A DNA stretch of 64,000 nt from DASYLJ01 sp964432595. GTDB taxonomy: Bacteria > Desulfobacterota > Binatia > DP-6. This document shows, one piece after another, positions 8,002-15,956 of this stretch (the first letter of the stretch is position 1; each line of letters opens with the position of its first letter). The notes under the pieces were generated by a model. That model made no database searches. It had not been told where the DNA came from and worked only from the letters and a program-made list of their open reading frames with translations. The stretch spans positions 62,001 through 126,000 of the forward strand of contig CAYSOF010000017.1 in NCBI GenBank assembly GCA_964432595.1. Direction: 5' to 3'. Both the position numbers and the translations under genes were made by a program.

Positions 8002-10116
8002 TCATTCGAGGTAACCCAGGGCCCGCAGCGTGCGCTCGCGCTCGGGGTCGAGCGGCGGCAGCCGTCCGTCGGTCGTGCGCAGCGCCGCCGCCTGCTTGGT
8101 ACATGCCGTGCGGAACGCCGCGATCTCCTTCGCGCCCTGCGCGGCCACGTCGGCGCGCTCCGCCGCCAGGTTCTTCTGCTCGTGCGGGTCCGCGGCGACG
8201 TCGTACAGCTCGATGCCGGTATCCTTCTGCACCCAGGCCATCCGATCGGTGCGGAGCAGGGTCTGCCGCGCGCCCCAGAGCTGCTCGGCGAACACCGGCC
8301 GTCCCGGTCCCGCGCCGCCGCCGAGCTGCGGGGCGAGGCTCGTCCCCGCGAAGCTCGCCGGCCGCTCGACGCCGAGCAGCTCGAGGATCGTCGGCGCGAC
8401 GTCGATCAGCGCCGCCGCGCCCGCCACGCGCCGGCCGCCGTGCGCGAGCCGCGGATGGCGGAACACGAGCGGCACGTGCACCTGCTCCTCGTACACGCCG
8501 AGCGCGTGCCCGACGCCGCCGTGCTCCTCGAACTCCGTCCCGTGGTCCGACGTGACCACGACGAGCGTGCGATCGAGGATGCCGCGCCGCTCGAGCTGCG
8601 CCAGGAAGTTCGCGAACAGGTCGTCGGTGTAGCGGATGCCCGCGTCGTAGTCCGCTTCGAGCCGCCGGATCGGCGCCGCGTCGTCCGCGAGCGGGAACAA
8701 CGTGCGGTAGTATGGCGGCACCTTGAACGGCTCGTGCGGCTGGTAGGTGTGGAGGAACATGAAGAACGGCTGGTCACGGTGCCGCTCGATCCAGCCGACC
8801 GCGCGCTCGATGCCCTCCGGGAAGAGGCCGAGACCGGTCTGCCCGCGGCCGACCTGATCGAGATACGCGTCGAAGCCGCGGTTGAAGCCGAGGTCGCCCT
8901 GGATGAGCGCGTTCTCGGTGATCGCCACCGTGTGCCATCCCGCCGCCCCGAGCGCCTCGGCGAGCGTGATCGCCGCCGGCGAGAGCCGGCCGCCGGTGCG
9001 CTGGAAGTCCGGCGCGATGACGCCGTGGGCGCAGGGCTGGAGCGACGTCAGCATCGACATGTGCGACGCGGTCGTCGACGGGAAGTGCGCGATGGCCTGC
9101 TCGAAGAGGACGCCGCTGCCGGCGAACGCATCGAGCGCCGGGCTCGTCGCGCGCGCCGCACCCCAGCCGCTCAAGTGGTCGGCGCGCACGGTGTCGAGCG
9201 AGACGAAGAGCACGTTCTGCCGATCCGGCGCCGACGCATCGGGCGCGATCAGGAGCGGCCGTCCCCACACGGGGAAGCTCGCTCCGGTGCCGACGACGTC
9301 GGCGACGAGCGCCAGCGTGACCGACCGTCCCGCGAACCGCCCGAGATCGACCTCGCCGTCGAGCCACCCGCGCTCGGCGAGCCGCCGCGCCGGATCGACC
9401 TGCCGGCTCCACAGCACCGACGGCGCCTCACCGGCGACGCCGCCCACGACCGAGAACGCGATCTCCGGGCTCCCGGCCGTCCACCCCGCCTCGCCGACGC
9501 CGAACGAGATGGCCAGCGCCTCGCCCGCCCGCGGCGTCACCGGCGCCAGCTCGACGCGCAGCGACGGCCGCGCCGTCGTCCGCCATCCCCACACGGCATA
9601 GACCGCGGTGCGGCCGACGTCCTCGACGGCGAAGCGCAGCGGGATCGACGACGGCACCTGCTCGACGTACGTGCCCTGCCCTTGCGGAACCGCGCGGAAC
9701 CCCGGGTCGAGCGTCGCGAAGCCGATCTCGAGCAGCCGATCGGTCGCCTGCGATTCCAGCACGCGGTCGATGTTCTCGAGCGCGGCGCGGGAGAGCGGCT
9801 CGGTCTCGGGCGGCAGATACGTGAAGACCTCGGTGGTGAGCTTCAGCGGTCCGAACGGCAGCGCGCCCGCGTCGAGCCAGACGTCGAGCGTCCGCTCCGC
9901 CGGCACCGGGACGCCGGCGCCGCGCGCCAGCAGCACGGGCTTCGGGCAGCCGACGGCGGGGCGCGTCTCGCCCTGCCAGCGCACGGCGCAGTGCGCCCAC
10001 TCGACACCCGGCGCCGTCGGCCGCGCGATCGACAGGCGCGGCGCCTGCTCGGTGCCCCGGTCGCACGCGGCCAGCAGTGCGGCGACGGCACAGACGACGC
10101 GCAGCCCCCGCGTCAT
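8002..10116 (-). CDS. Sulfatase-fold (alkaline phosphatase superfamily) lipoprotein, Thr nucleophile
   Basis: The 704-residue protein starts MTRGLRVVCAVAALLAACDR, a signal peptide with lipobox LAAC, so it is probably an exported lipoprotein. Residues about 100-300 form a beta-rich accessory region. The catalytic domain begins at NVLFVSLDTVRADHLSG (metal Asp residues) and has the second metal site SDHGTEFEEHGG. At the nucleophile, where sulfatases have C-x-P-x-R for formylglycine, this protein has T-T-A-S-H (in FPSTTASHMSMLTS). It is therefore unlikely to be a formylglycine sulfatase and may be a phosphodiesterase or phosphotransferase on envelope glycans. The C-terminus is LRALGYLE, shared in form by three paralogues in the window. 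It starts 1 bp after the stop of the nucleotidyltransferase-GT2 gene. Confidence 0.8.
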   Translation of the reverse strand: MTRGLRVVCAVAALLAACDRGTEQAPRLSIARPTAPGVEWAHCAVRWQGETRPAVGCPKPVLLARGAGVPVPAERTLDVWLDAGALPFGPLKLTTEVFTYLPPETEPLSRAALENIDRVLESQATDRLLEIGFATLDPGFRAVPQGQGTYVEQVPSSIPLRFAVEDVGRTAVYAVWGWRTTARPSLRVELAPVTPRAGEALAISFGVGEAGWTAGSPEIAFSVVGGVAGEAPSVLWSRQVDPARRLAERGWLDGEVDLGRFAGRSVTLALVADVVGTGASFPVWGRPLLIAPDASAPDRQNVLFVSLDTVRADHLSGWGAARATSPALDAFAGSGVLFEQAIAHFPSTTASHMSMLTSLQPCAHGVIAPDFQRTGGRLSPAAITLAEALGAAGWHTVAITENALIQGDLGFNRGFDAYLDQVGRGQTGLGLFPEGIERAVGWIERHRDQPFFMFLHTYQPHEPFKVPPYYRTLFPLADDAAPIRRLEADYDAGIRYTDDLFANFLAQLERRGILDRTLVVVTSDHGTEFEEHGGVGHALGVYEEQVHVPLVFRHPRLAHGGRRVAGAAALIDVAPTILELLGVERPASFAGTSLAPQLGGGAGPGRPVFAEQLWGARQTLLRTDRMAWVQKDTGIELYDVAADPHEQKNLAAERADVAAQGAKEIAAFRTACTKQAAALRTTDGRLPPLDPERERTLRALGYLE

Positions 10117-10117
10117 G

Positions 10118-11560
10118 TCAGGCGAGGTTGAGCCGCTTCTGGAGGATCAGCCGCACCATCCGCATGCCCGTGCGGATGCTGTGGCGCAGGCTCGCCGAGT
10201 GCTTCGACGCGCCGCCGAGCCGCCGGTAGTAGCTCACCGGGATCTCGATCACGCGGCCCTCGATGCGCAGCATCTCGATCATCATCTCCGGCGAGAACGC
10301 GGCGTCCTGCCGCGTCAGGTACGGGCGGATCTTGAGATACGCGTCGCGCCAGATCGCGCGATACGTGCAGCCGACGTCGGTGAAGCGCGGCTCGCGGCTC
10401 CACCAGAGCGCCTCGATCATCTTGCCGACGACGACGTTTCCCCAGCGCAGCAGGCCGTCCATGTTGGCGCCCTGCTCGATCATCTGCCGGGTCGTCCGCG
10501 TGCCGATGACCATGTCCGCGTCCTTCAGGAACTCGAGCAGCTTGCCGAGGTCCTTCGCCTTGAACGTCCCGTCCGCCTCGACGAGCACCATGATGTCGCC
10601 CGTGGCCGCGTCCATGCCCTGGCGAAGGGCGTCGCCGTAGCCGACGAGCGGCTTCGAGTGCACCACGGCGCCGAGCGAGCGTGCGATCTCGCCGGTGCCG
10701 TCCGGCGACACGTTGTCCATCACGACGATCTCGTCGACGTGCGGGCGGAAGTCGCGGACGACCCGCCCGATCGACGCGGCCTCGTTGTACGCCGGAATGA
10801 CGACGCTCACCCGATGCTGCGAGAAGCTCAGCGCGCGGGCGAGGTAGTTCGCCGCGTTCAGGTCCTCGACGGTGTTCACGTTGAGGTAGTGGCCGGCCAG
10901 CTCGAACGGCAGGACGCGGTCGCCGCTGCGCGCCGCGCGATCGATGACGTCGGTCAGCTCGAGGCGTCCCGTGCGCACCGACCGCGGCGTCTCGCGGGCG
11001 TGACGGAAGATCACCGGGTCGAAGAGATACGTCCCACAGCCGACGTACGGCGTCGGCGGCTTCTCGGGCTTCTCGACGAGGCTCGTGATGCGGCCGTCGT
11101 CCAGCGTCACCGAGTAGTTCTTGGCGATCACCTCGGCGTCGTCGGTCGGGTGGATGGCGCACACGCACGTGTACGGCCCCGCCACCTCCGCGAGCGCGGC
11201 GTGGTTCGTCCCGAGGTACAGCTCGTCGCCGAGCATCAGGATGAACGGCTCGGTGACGTGCGGCTCGACGACGGTGAAGAGCGTCCCGAGGCCGCCGTCG
11301 ACGTCGGGGTTCTCGATGTAGCGGAGATCCATCCCGAGCGCGGCGCCGTCGCCCAGCGCGCGCCGGATGTACTCGGCGCGGTGGCCCACGACGATCCACA
11401 CGGTGCGGATGCCGACGGCGTCCCGCAGCAGCTCGAGGTTGCGGACGAGCAGCGGCTTGCCGGCGACCTCGAGCATCACCTTCGGGACGTCGACGCCCTT
11501 CGGATGGATGCGGCGGCCTTTGCCGGCCGCGGCGACGACGGCGATACGGGGGGCGCTCAC
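10118..11560 (-). CDS. Sugar-phosphate nucleotidyltransferase-GT2 fusion
   Basis: The protein of about 480 residues joins two steps of one pathway. The N-terminal half is a nucleotidyltransferase: AAAGKGRRIHPKG is the NTP-binding GxGxR-type loop, with PKVMLEVAGKPLL following, as in glucose-1-phosphate thymidylyl/uridylyl transferases. The C-terminal half (from about residue 245) is a GT2 of the polyprenyl-phosphate-sugar-synthase type with VVIPAYNEAASIG, VMDNVSPDGT and VEADGTFKAKD in place of the usual DADLSH. One polypeptide could activate a sugar 1-phosphate and load it on a lipid carrier. The start is taken as GTG 11560, next to the fold; an ATG at 11596 is possible. It is first in the minus-strand operon. 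Confidence 0.82.
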   Translation of the reverse strand: MSAPRIAVVAAAGKGRRIHPKGVDVPKVMLEVAGKPLLVRNLELLRDAVGIRTVWIVVGHRAEYIRRALGDGAALGMDLRYIENPDVDGGLGTLFTVVEPHVTEPFILMLGDELYLGTNHAALAEVAGPYTCVCAIHPTDDAEVIAKNYSVTLDDGRITSLVEKPEKPPTPYVGCGTYLFDPVIFRHARETPRSVRTGRLELTDVIDRAARSGDRVLPFELAGHYLNVNTVEDLNAANYLARALSFSQHRVSVVIPAYNEAASIGRVVRDFRPHVDEIVVMDNVSPDGTGEIARSLGAVVHSKPLVGYGDALRQGMDAATGDIMVLVEADGTFKAKDLGKLLEFLKDADMVIGTRTTRQMIEQGANMDGLLRWGNVVVGKMIEALWWSREPRFTDVGCTYRAIWRDAYLKIRPYLTRQDAAFSPEMMIEMLRIEGRVIEIPVSYYRRLGGASKHSASLRHSIRTGMRMVRLILQKRLNLA

Positions 11561-11619
11561 GGGAATGGCGGAGATACGCGCGCCGCCCCCTGCCATGCAA
11601 GCAGTGTCGCGTGCCGCTC

Positions 11620-11648
11620 GGGACACTCGGGGGAGGCTGTGCTATCAG
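11620..11648 (+). promoter_or_regulatory. Candidate promoter with extended -10
   Basis: GGGACA (11620-11625) is followed after 17 bp by TATCAG (11643-11648), which is preceded by TGC, an extended -10 pattern. It ends 7 bp before the GTG of the GT-C gene, so the message would be leaderless or have a very short leader. The elements match the sigma-70 consensus in four of six positions each. This is pattern matching only. Confidence 0.3.
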
Positions 11649-11655
11649 GCCGCCC

Positions 11656-13365
11656 GTGCCGACCGGGCGCTTCCTGCTGGCGGCGAGCGGCCTGGGGCTG
11701 GTCGTGTCGCTCGTGCTGACCCATCCGCTGGCGCTCGACATGACGGCGACGGTCCTGGACGACGGGACCCACGACCCGTTCCAGTTCATGTGGAACATCT
11801 GGTGGGTGCGCGCGAGCCTGGTCGACGGGCTCGGCCAGCCGTTCTTCACCCGCTACCTCTACTACCCCGACGGCGTTCCCCTGCTCTTCCACACGTACTC
11901 CTTCTCGCTCGGGCTGCTGAGCCTGCCGTTCCAGCTGGCCATGCCCGGGACGCCGGAGAGCGTCGTCTCCGCCCACAACGTGCTCGTGCTGGCGGCCCCG
12001 GTGCTGGGCGTCGTCGGCACCGCCCTGCTCGGGCGCGCCGTCACCGGCGACGCGTGGGCGGCGCTGGTCGCCGCCGTCGCCGCCGTCGTCAACCCGATCG
12101 CGGTCTGGTTCCTGCCCATCATCTATCTGAGCTGCGTGTGGCTCGTGGCCCTGCTCCTGTGGGTGTGGTGGCGGATGCACCAGGCCGCGTCGGACGGCCG
12201 CCGGCGGCCGGCGCTCGTCGTGGCCGCGCTCGCACTGGTCGGGGTGCTCGTCATGGCGTCGCAGGAGTACGCGATGATCGTGCTCGGGCTCGTCCTCCTC
12301 GACACCGTTGCACGCCTCGTTGCCGGCCGACGCCTCGGCATGGCGCCGCTCTGGGCGGGCGGCGCCGTCGCCTTCTGGGTCGGCTGCGCGCTCGGGCTGG
12401 GCGCGCTCGCCGCCGTGGCGCTCGCCGAGCCGGCCGCCGAGCCGCCCATCGTGCAGCTGCTCGTGGCGTCGGGCTACCTCGCCGGCTTCGTGACGCCGCC
12501 CTGGCTCTCGGCGCCACCCGGGCTCTTCTGGACGGTCCTCTACCTCGGCACCGCGCCGCTGCTGCTGCTGCCCGTCGCGGTCTGGCTCGGCGGCCGGCGC
12601 GCGGCGTTCTGGCTGTTCGCGCTCGCCATCACGCTCGCCATGGCGCTCGGGCCGTACGTGCACGTCCACCACCCGCTGCCCGAGATGAAGATGCCACCGC
12701 CGAGCTACCAGCCGACCGGACCGCGGGGACCGTACGCGCTCGCGATGGCCCTCTTCCCGCTGCTGCGCTTCTTCCGCGCGCCGTATCGCTGGGTGGCGAT
12801 CGCGCAGATCCTGCTCGCGGTGCTGACCGCGTTCGGGCTGGCCGGATTGCGCGCGCGCGTGCGCGCCGGGGCGACGCGCGGCGCGCTCACCGTCGCGGCG
12901 CTGGCGCTCATAGTGGCGCTGGGCGCGCTCGACGTCCGCGGGCTGCGCGCCGCGATCGCGCCGGCGACGCTGCCGGCCGCGTACGACGCGATCCGCGCCG
13001 ACCCCGAGCCCTCGGCGATCCTCGAGCTGCCGTCGGGCCCCGAGCTCGACAAGTTCGGCTTCTGGTCGAGCTACTACATGTTCTGGCAGACCGCCCACCG
13101 GAAGTTCCTGCTGGAGGGCACGGTGTCGCGGGTGCCGCCGGGCACGCTCATCGTCCTCGCCCGCACGTTCGACGACTTCGCCGCGACGCCCTGGATCAAG
13201 TACGTCGTCGTGCACCGCGACCTCGCCGCGCGCTCGCACGAGAGCATGCAGACGCAGATCGCGCGCGTCGAGCGCGCGCTCGCGACGCAGGGCGAGCGGA
13301 TCGTCACCGACGGCCCCATCGAGATCTGGCGCCTGCGGACGTTCCGTCCCGAGACCGTGCGCTGA
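11656..13365 (+). CDS. GT-C-like polytopic membrane protein
   Basis: The 569-residue protein has about eleven hydrophobic segments and a short soluble C-terminal domain. After the first segment comes an acidic loop, VLDDGTHDPFQFMWNIWWV, then RYLYYPDGVPLLFHTY, resembling the catalytic first loop of GT-C polyprenyl-phosphate-dependent glycosyltransferases. Two other proteins in the window (starts 15957 and 46109) share the same loop plan. The GTG at 11656 is chosen because the signal-anchor-like segment begins right after it; an earlier start at 11611 would overlap the divergent gene. It precedes an MBOAT gene by 9 bp, so the two are probably co-transcribed. Assignment as a glycosyltransferase is by topology and motif, not by close recognition. 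Confidence 0.65.
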   Translation: MPTGRFLLAASGLGLVVSLVLTHPLALDMTATVLDDGTHDPFQFMWNIWWVRASLVDGLGQPFFTRYLYYPDGVPLLFHTYSFSLGLLSLPFQLAMPGTPESVVSAHNVLVLAAPVLGVVGTALLGRAVTGDAWAALVAAVAAVVNPIAVWFLPIIYLSCVWLVALLLWVWWRMHQAASDGRRRPALVVAALALVGVLVMASQEYAMIVLGLVLLDTVARLVAGRRLGMAPLWAGGAVAFWVGCALGLGALAAVALAEPAAEPPIVQLLVASGYLAGFVTPPWLSAPPGLFWTVLYLGTAPLLLLPVAVWLGGRRAAFWLFALAITLAMALGPYVHVHHPLPEMKMPPPSYQPTGPRGPYALAMALFPLLRFFRAPYRWVAIAQILLAVLTAFGLAGLRARVRAGATRGALTVAALALIVALGALDVRGLRAAIAPATLPAAYDAIRADPEPSAILELPSGPELDKFGFWSSYYMFWQTAHRKFLLEGTVSRVPPGTLIVLARTFDDFAATPWIKYVVVHRDLAARSHESMQTQIARVERALATQGERIVTDGPIEIWRLRTFRPETVR

Positions 13366-13374
13366 ACGACCGCC

Positions 13375-14631
13375 ATGGGAACGCTGGCGCAGCTCTTCGA
13401 CGGACGCTACGGCCTGTTCCTGCGGTTCGTGCTGATCGGCGGCGCGTTCGCCGCCGTGTCGCTCGTCCTCCGCCGGCTGCCGAGGCCGGACAGCCGCGTG
13501 TGGGGACAGGTCGTCGCGAGCGTGGTCGCGATCGCGCTCCTCGCGACGCCGATCCTCGCCGCGTTGCTGCTCGTGCATCTCGCCGCGCTGTGGTGGCTCG
13601 CGGAGCGCGCGCCCCGCGGCCCGGCGCGCACCGCCGGGCTCGTGGTCCTCGTGCTCGTGCAGATCGTCGCACCGATCTTCTGGCTGCCGTCGTTGCCGGG
13701 CTACGTGCCGCTCGTGCGCGAAGCCGTCGCCTTCGCCACCAACATGACGCAGCTGCGCGCGTGGGGCTGGGCGTGGGACCGCCGCCGGCCCGACGGCGGG
13801 CCGGGCGTGCCGTTCCGCGACTACGCGCACTACATGCTGTTCTTTCCGGCATTCGTCTCGGGCCCGCTGCTCTCGTACGCCGAGTTCCAGGCCGGGCGGC
13901 TCGACTGGTACCGCGCGCCGGGCGCGGGCGCCGCCGCGCAGGGCCTGCGCGTCGAGCGGCACGCGCTGCTGCGGGTCGCGCTCGGCGTCGCCATGCTGGC
14001 GCCGTTGGTCGCGTGCGCGCCGCTGCTGTCGTCGCAGATGTACGCCGCCGCCGCGACCGGCGGCCCCGCGCGCGCCTGGGGCCAGGCGCTCGGGGTGTAC
14101 GTCGCGTTCTATCTGGGCTTCAGCGCGTGGTCGGAAGCGACGATCGGCCTCGCGCGCGTCTGCGGCGTGCGCATCCCGGAGAACTTCGACCGGCCGTTCC
14201 TGTCGTACGGCGTCGCCGACCACTGGCGGCGCTGGAACATCCGCCTCGGCCATTGGATGCGGGAGTACGTCTACGTGCCGCTCGGCGGCGGGCGCGTCGG
14301 TCCGATCCGACTCACCGCGAACGTCGCGGTGGTCTTCGTCGGCATGGCCCTCTACCACCACCTCGGCGGGCTCAAGCTCTTCGGGACCGGCCTCGCCACC
14401 CTGCCGGCGTTCTGGATGGGCTGGCTCCTCTGGGGCCTCCTCAACGTCCCGGCGACGGTCGTGACGCGCCGCTGGCAGCGCCCCGCGCGCATGACGGCGG
14501 CGACGGCGATGATCATGGGCGGCACGCTGCTCTTCGACGCGATGAGCTTCATGACCGCGTTCTTCCCCGTCGACCTGCCGCTGTCCGTGCTCTGGGGCAT
14601 CTACGCGCGGCTGGCGTTCCTCGCAGGGTGA
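13375..14631 (+). CDS. MBOAT family O-acyltransferase
   Basis: The 418-residue polytopic protein has the MBOAT signature HWRRWNIRLGHWMREYVYV and a later catalytic-type His in MALYHHLGG. AlgI-like MBOATs transfer acyl groups, commonly acetyl, across the membrane to extracellular glycans, working with an SGNH or AlgJ-like partner; an SGNH protein is encoded at 5.4-6.4 kb. Length is slightly short of typical AlgI (about 460-520). The start ATG 13375 lies 9 bp after the GT-C gene stop, so this is the second gene of a two-gene unit. It converges with a second MBOAT gene at a gap of 9 bp. The two are divergent paralogues, not copies. Confidence 0.82.
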   Translation: MGTLAQLFDGRYGLFLRFVLIGGAFAAVSLVLRRLPRPDSRVWGQVVASVVAIALLATPILAALLLVHLAALWWLAERAPRGPARTAGLVVLVLVQIVAPIFWLPSLPGYVPLVREAVAFATNMTQLRAWGWAWDRRRPDGGPGVPFRDYAHYMLFFPAFVSGPLLSYAEFQAGRLDWYRAPGAGAAAQGLRVERHALLRVALGVAMLAPLVACAPLLSSQMYAAAATGGPARAWGQALGVYVAFYLGFSAWSEATIGLARVCGVRIPENFDRPFLSYGVADHWRRWNIRLGHWMREYVYVPLGGGRVGPIRLTANVAVVFVGMALYHHLGGLKLFGTGLATLPAFWMGWLLWGLLNVPATVVTRRWQRPARMTAATAMIMGGTLLFDAMSFMTAFFPVDLPLSVLWGIYARLAFLAG

Positions 14632-14640
14632 CGCCGGCCG

Positions 14641-15843
14641 TCAGCCGCCGACGAGTCGGGTCAGCATCCGCAGCCCGGCCACGACGTCGACGCCGCCCGG
14701 CGCGAAGAACGGCAGCCACGCCGCGGCGGCGAAGGCGAACGTCGCCGCGCGCGCGAGCGGCGCCGGCAGCCCGAGCCGCACCCGCGACGCCACGACCACC
14801 GCGACCGCGTGCAGCGCGCCCCAAACGAGGAACCCCCACCAGGCGCGCACCGGGAAGTAGCCGAAGCCGAGCAGCTTGAGCGTGCCCCACACGTGCCACG
14901 CGGCGCTCACGAAGAACACCACCGCGACGTTGATCGCGCGATGGCGGCGATTGCCGCCGAGCGGGATGTAGACGTAGTCGCGCAGCCAGTGGCCGAGCGA
15001 GACGTGCCAGCGGCGCCAGAAGTCGCCGACGTCCGTCGCGAGCCACGGCCGGTCGAAGTTCTCGGTGACGCGCCGGCCGCACACGCGGCCGAGCCCGATG
15101 GCGACGTCCGACCACGCCGAGAAGCTCAGATAGAACCACGCGTAGAGCAGCGCCGCCCAGCCCCAGAGACGCCACGCCGGCGCCGCCACGTCCGCCGCGA
15201 GCCCGGCGGTGAAGCCCGGCGGCAGCGCGAGCGCCACGAGCGTCATCTTCCCGGCGCCGACCGCGACCCGCACCAGCCCGGCGCGCAGGTCGTCGACCGA
15301 CGGCCGCGGCCACGTCGCGTCGAGCTGCCTGGGCGCCTCGACGGGCCCGTTCACGAACGTCGGGAAGAACAGATTCCCGAGCAGCGTGCGCTCGAGCCCG
15401 AGCGGCGTGCCGCCGCGTCCCCAGCGATCGGCGACCGTCGCCACGGCGCGCAGCAGCGCCATGTTGGTCGCGAAGGCGACCAGCTCGCGCACGCGCGTGC
15501 CGAGCTCGCCCAGCGCGCCGATCCAGTGGACGGGCGCCACGACCATCGCCACGAGGAGCGCCGCGACGCCGGCCGCCGCGAGCGCGCGCGGTCGCACGTG
15601 CTCGACGAGCGCCCACAGGAGCACCGTCGCGGCGACCCACGCCAGCGCGAGCGCCGGCGTCACGAGCCACGCGATCACCGCGACGCTCGCCGCCAGCAGC
15701 GCGCGCCGGCGGCCGGCCGCGTCGACGGTGCGCGCGACGCCCCAGAGGACGACCGCCGCGACGAGCCCGACCAGCGCCGTCTCCGTGAAGACGAGCGAGG
15801 CCAGGTGCGACACGCGGGCGGCGAGCTCGTCGGGGGTCGGCAT
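14641..15843 (-). CDS. MBOAT family O-acyltransferase (AlgI-like)
   Basis: The 400-residue polytopic membrane protein carries the canonical MBOAT blocks DFWRRWHVSLGHWLRDYVYI and PLGGNRRH, and the catalytic His in VSAAWHVWGTLK. This is closer to AlgI/DltB-type acyltransferases than the neighbouring MBOAT. The start is ATG 15841-15843. It is a single minus-strand gene between two plus-strand units: 113 bp separate it from the divergent GT-C-discoidin gene and 9 bp from the convergent MBOAT. It likely O-acylates a surface glycan made by the cluster. The acyl group and acceptor are unknown. Confidence 0.86.
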   Translation of the reverse strand: MPTPDELAARVSHLASLVFTETALVGLVAAVVLWGVARTVDAAGRRRALLAASVAVIAWLVTPALALAWVAATVLLWALVEHVRPRALAAAGVAALLVAMVVAPVHWIGALGELGTRVRELVAFATNMALLRAVATVADRWGRGGTPLGLERTLLGNLFFPTFVNGPVEAPRQLDATWPRPSVDDLRAGLVRVAVGAGKMTLVALALPPGFTAGLAADVAAPAWRLWGWAALLYAWFYLSFSAWSDVAIGLGRVCGRRVTENFDRPWLATDVGDFWRRWHVSLGHWLRDYVYIPLGGNRRHRAINVAVVFFVSAAWHVWGTLKLLGFGYFPVRAWWGFLVWGALHAVAVVVASRVRLGLPAPLARAATFAFAAAAWLPFFAPGGVDVVAGLRMLTRLVGG

Positions 15844-15956
15844 GCGCGCGGGGGCCTGCTACGCCCGGGGCCGGGTCCCCGTCAACCGTACGGGGCGCCG
15901 ATGCTGGCGAGCGACGAGGGCCGCTGGTAGTTGTCCGCACCGATGGTGTCCGGCGG

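Noticed and set aside
11367..14879. Very long plus-strand open frame (over 1,100 codons)
   Set aside because: It runs across the GT-C and MBOAT genes in another frame and is dominated by Arg, Ala and Pro with no domain; this is a shadow of GC-rich codon bias.
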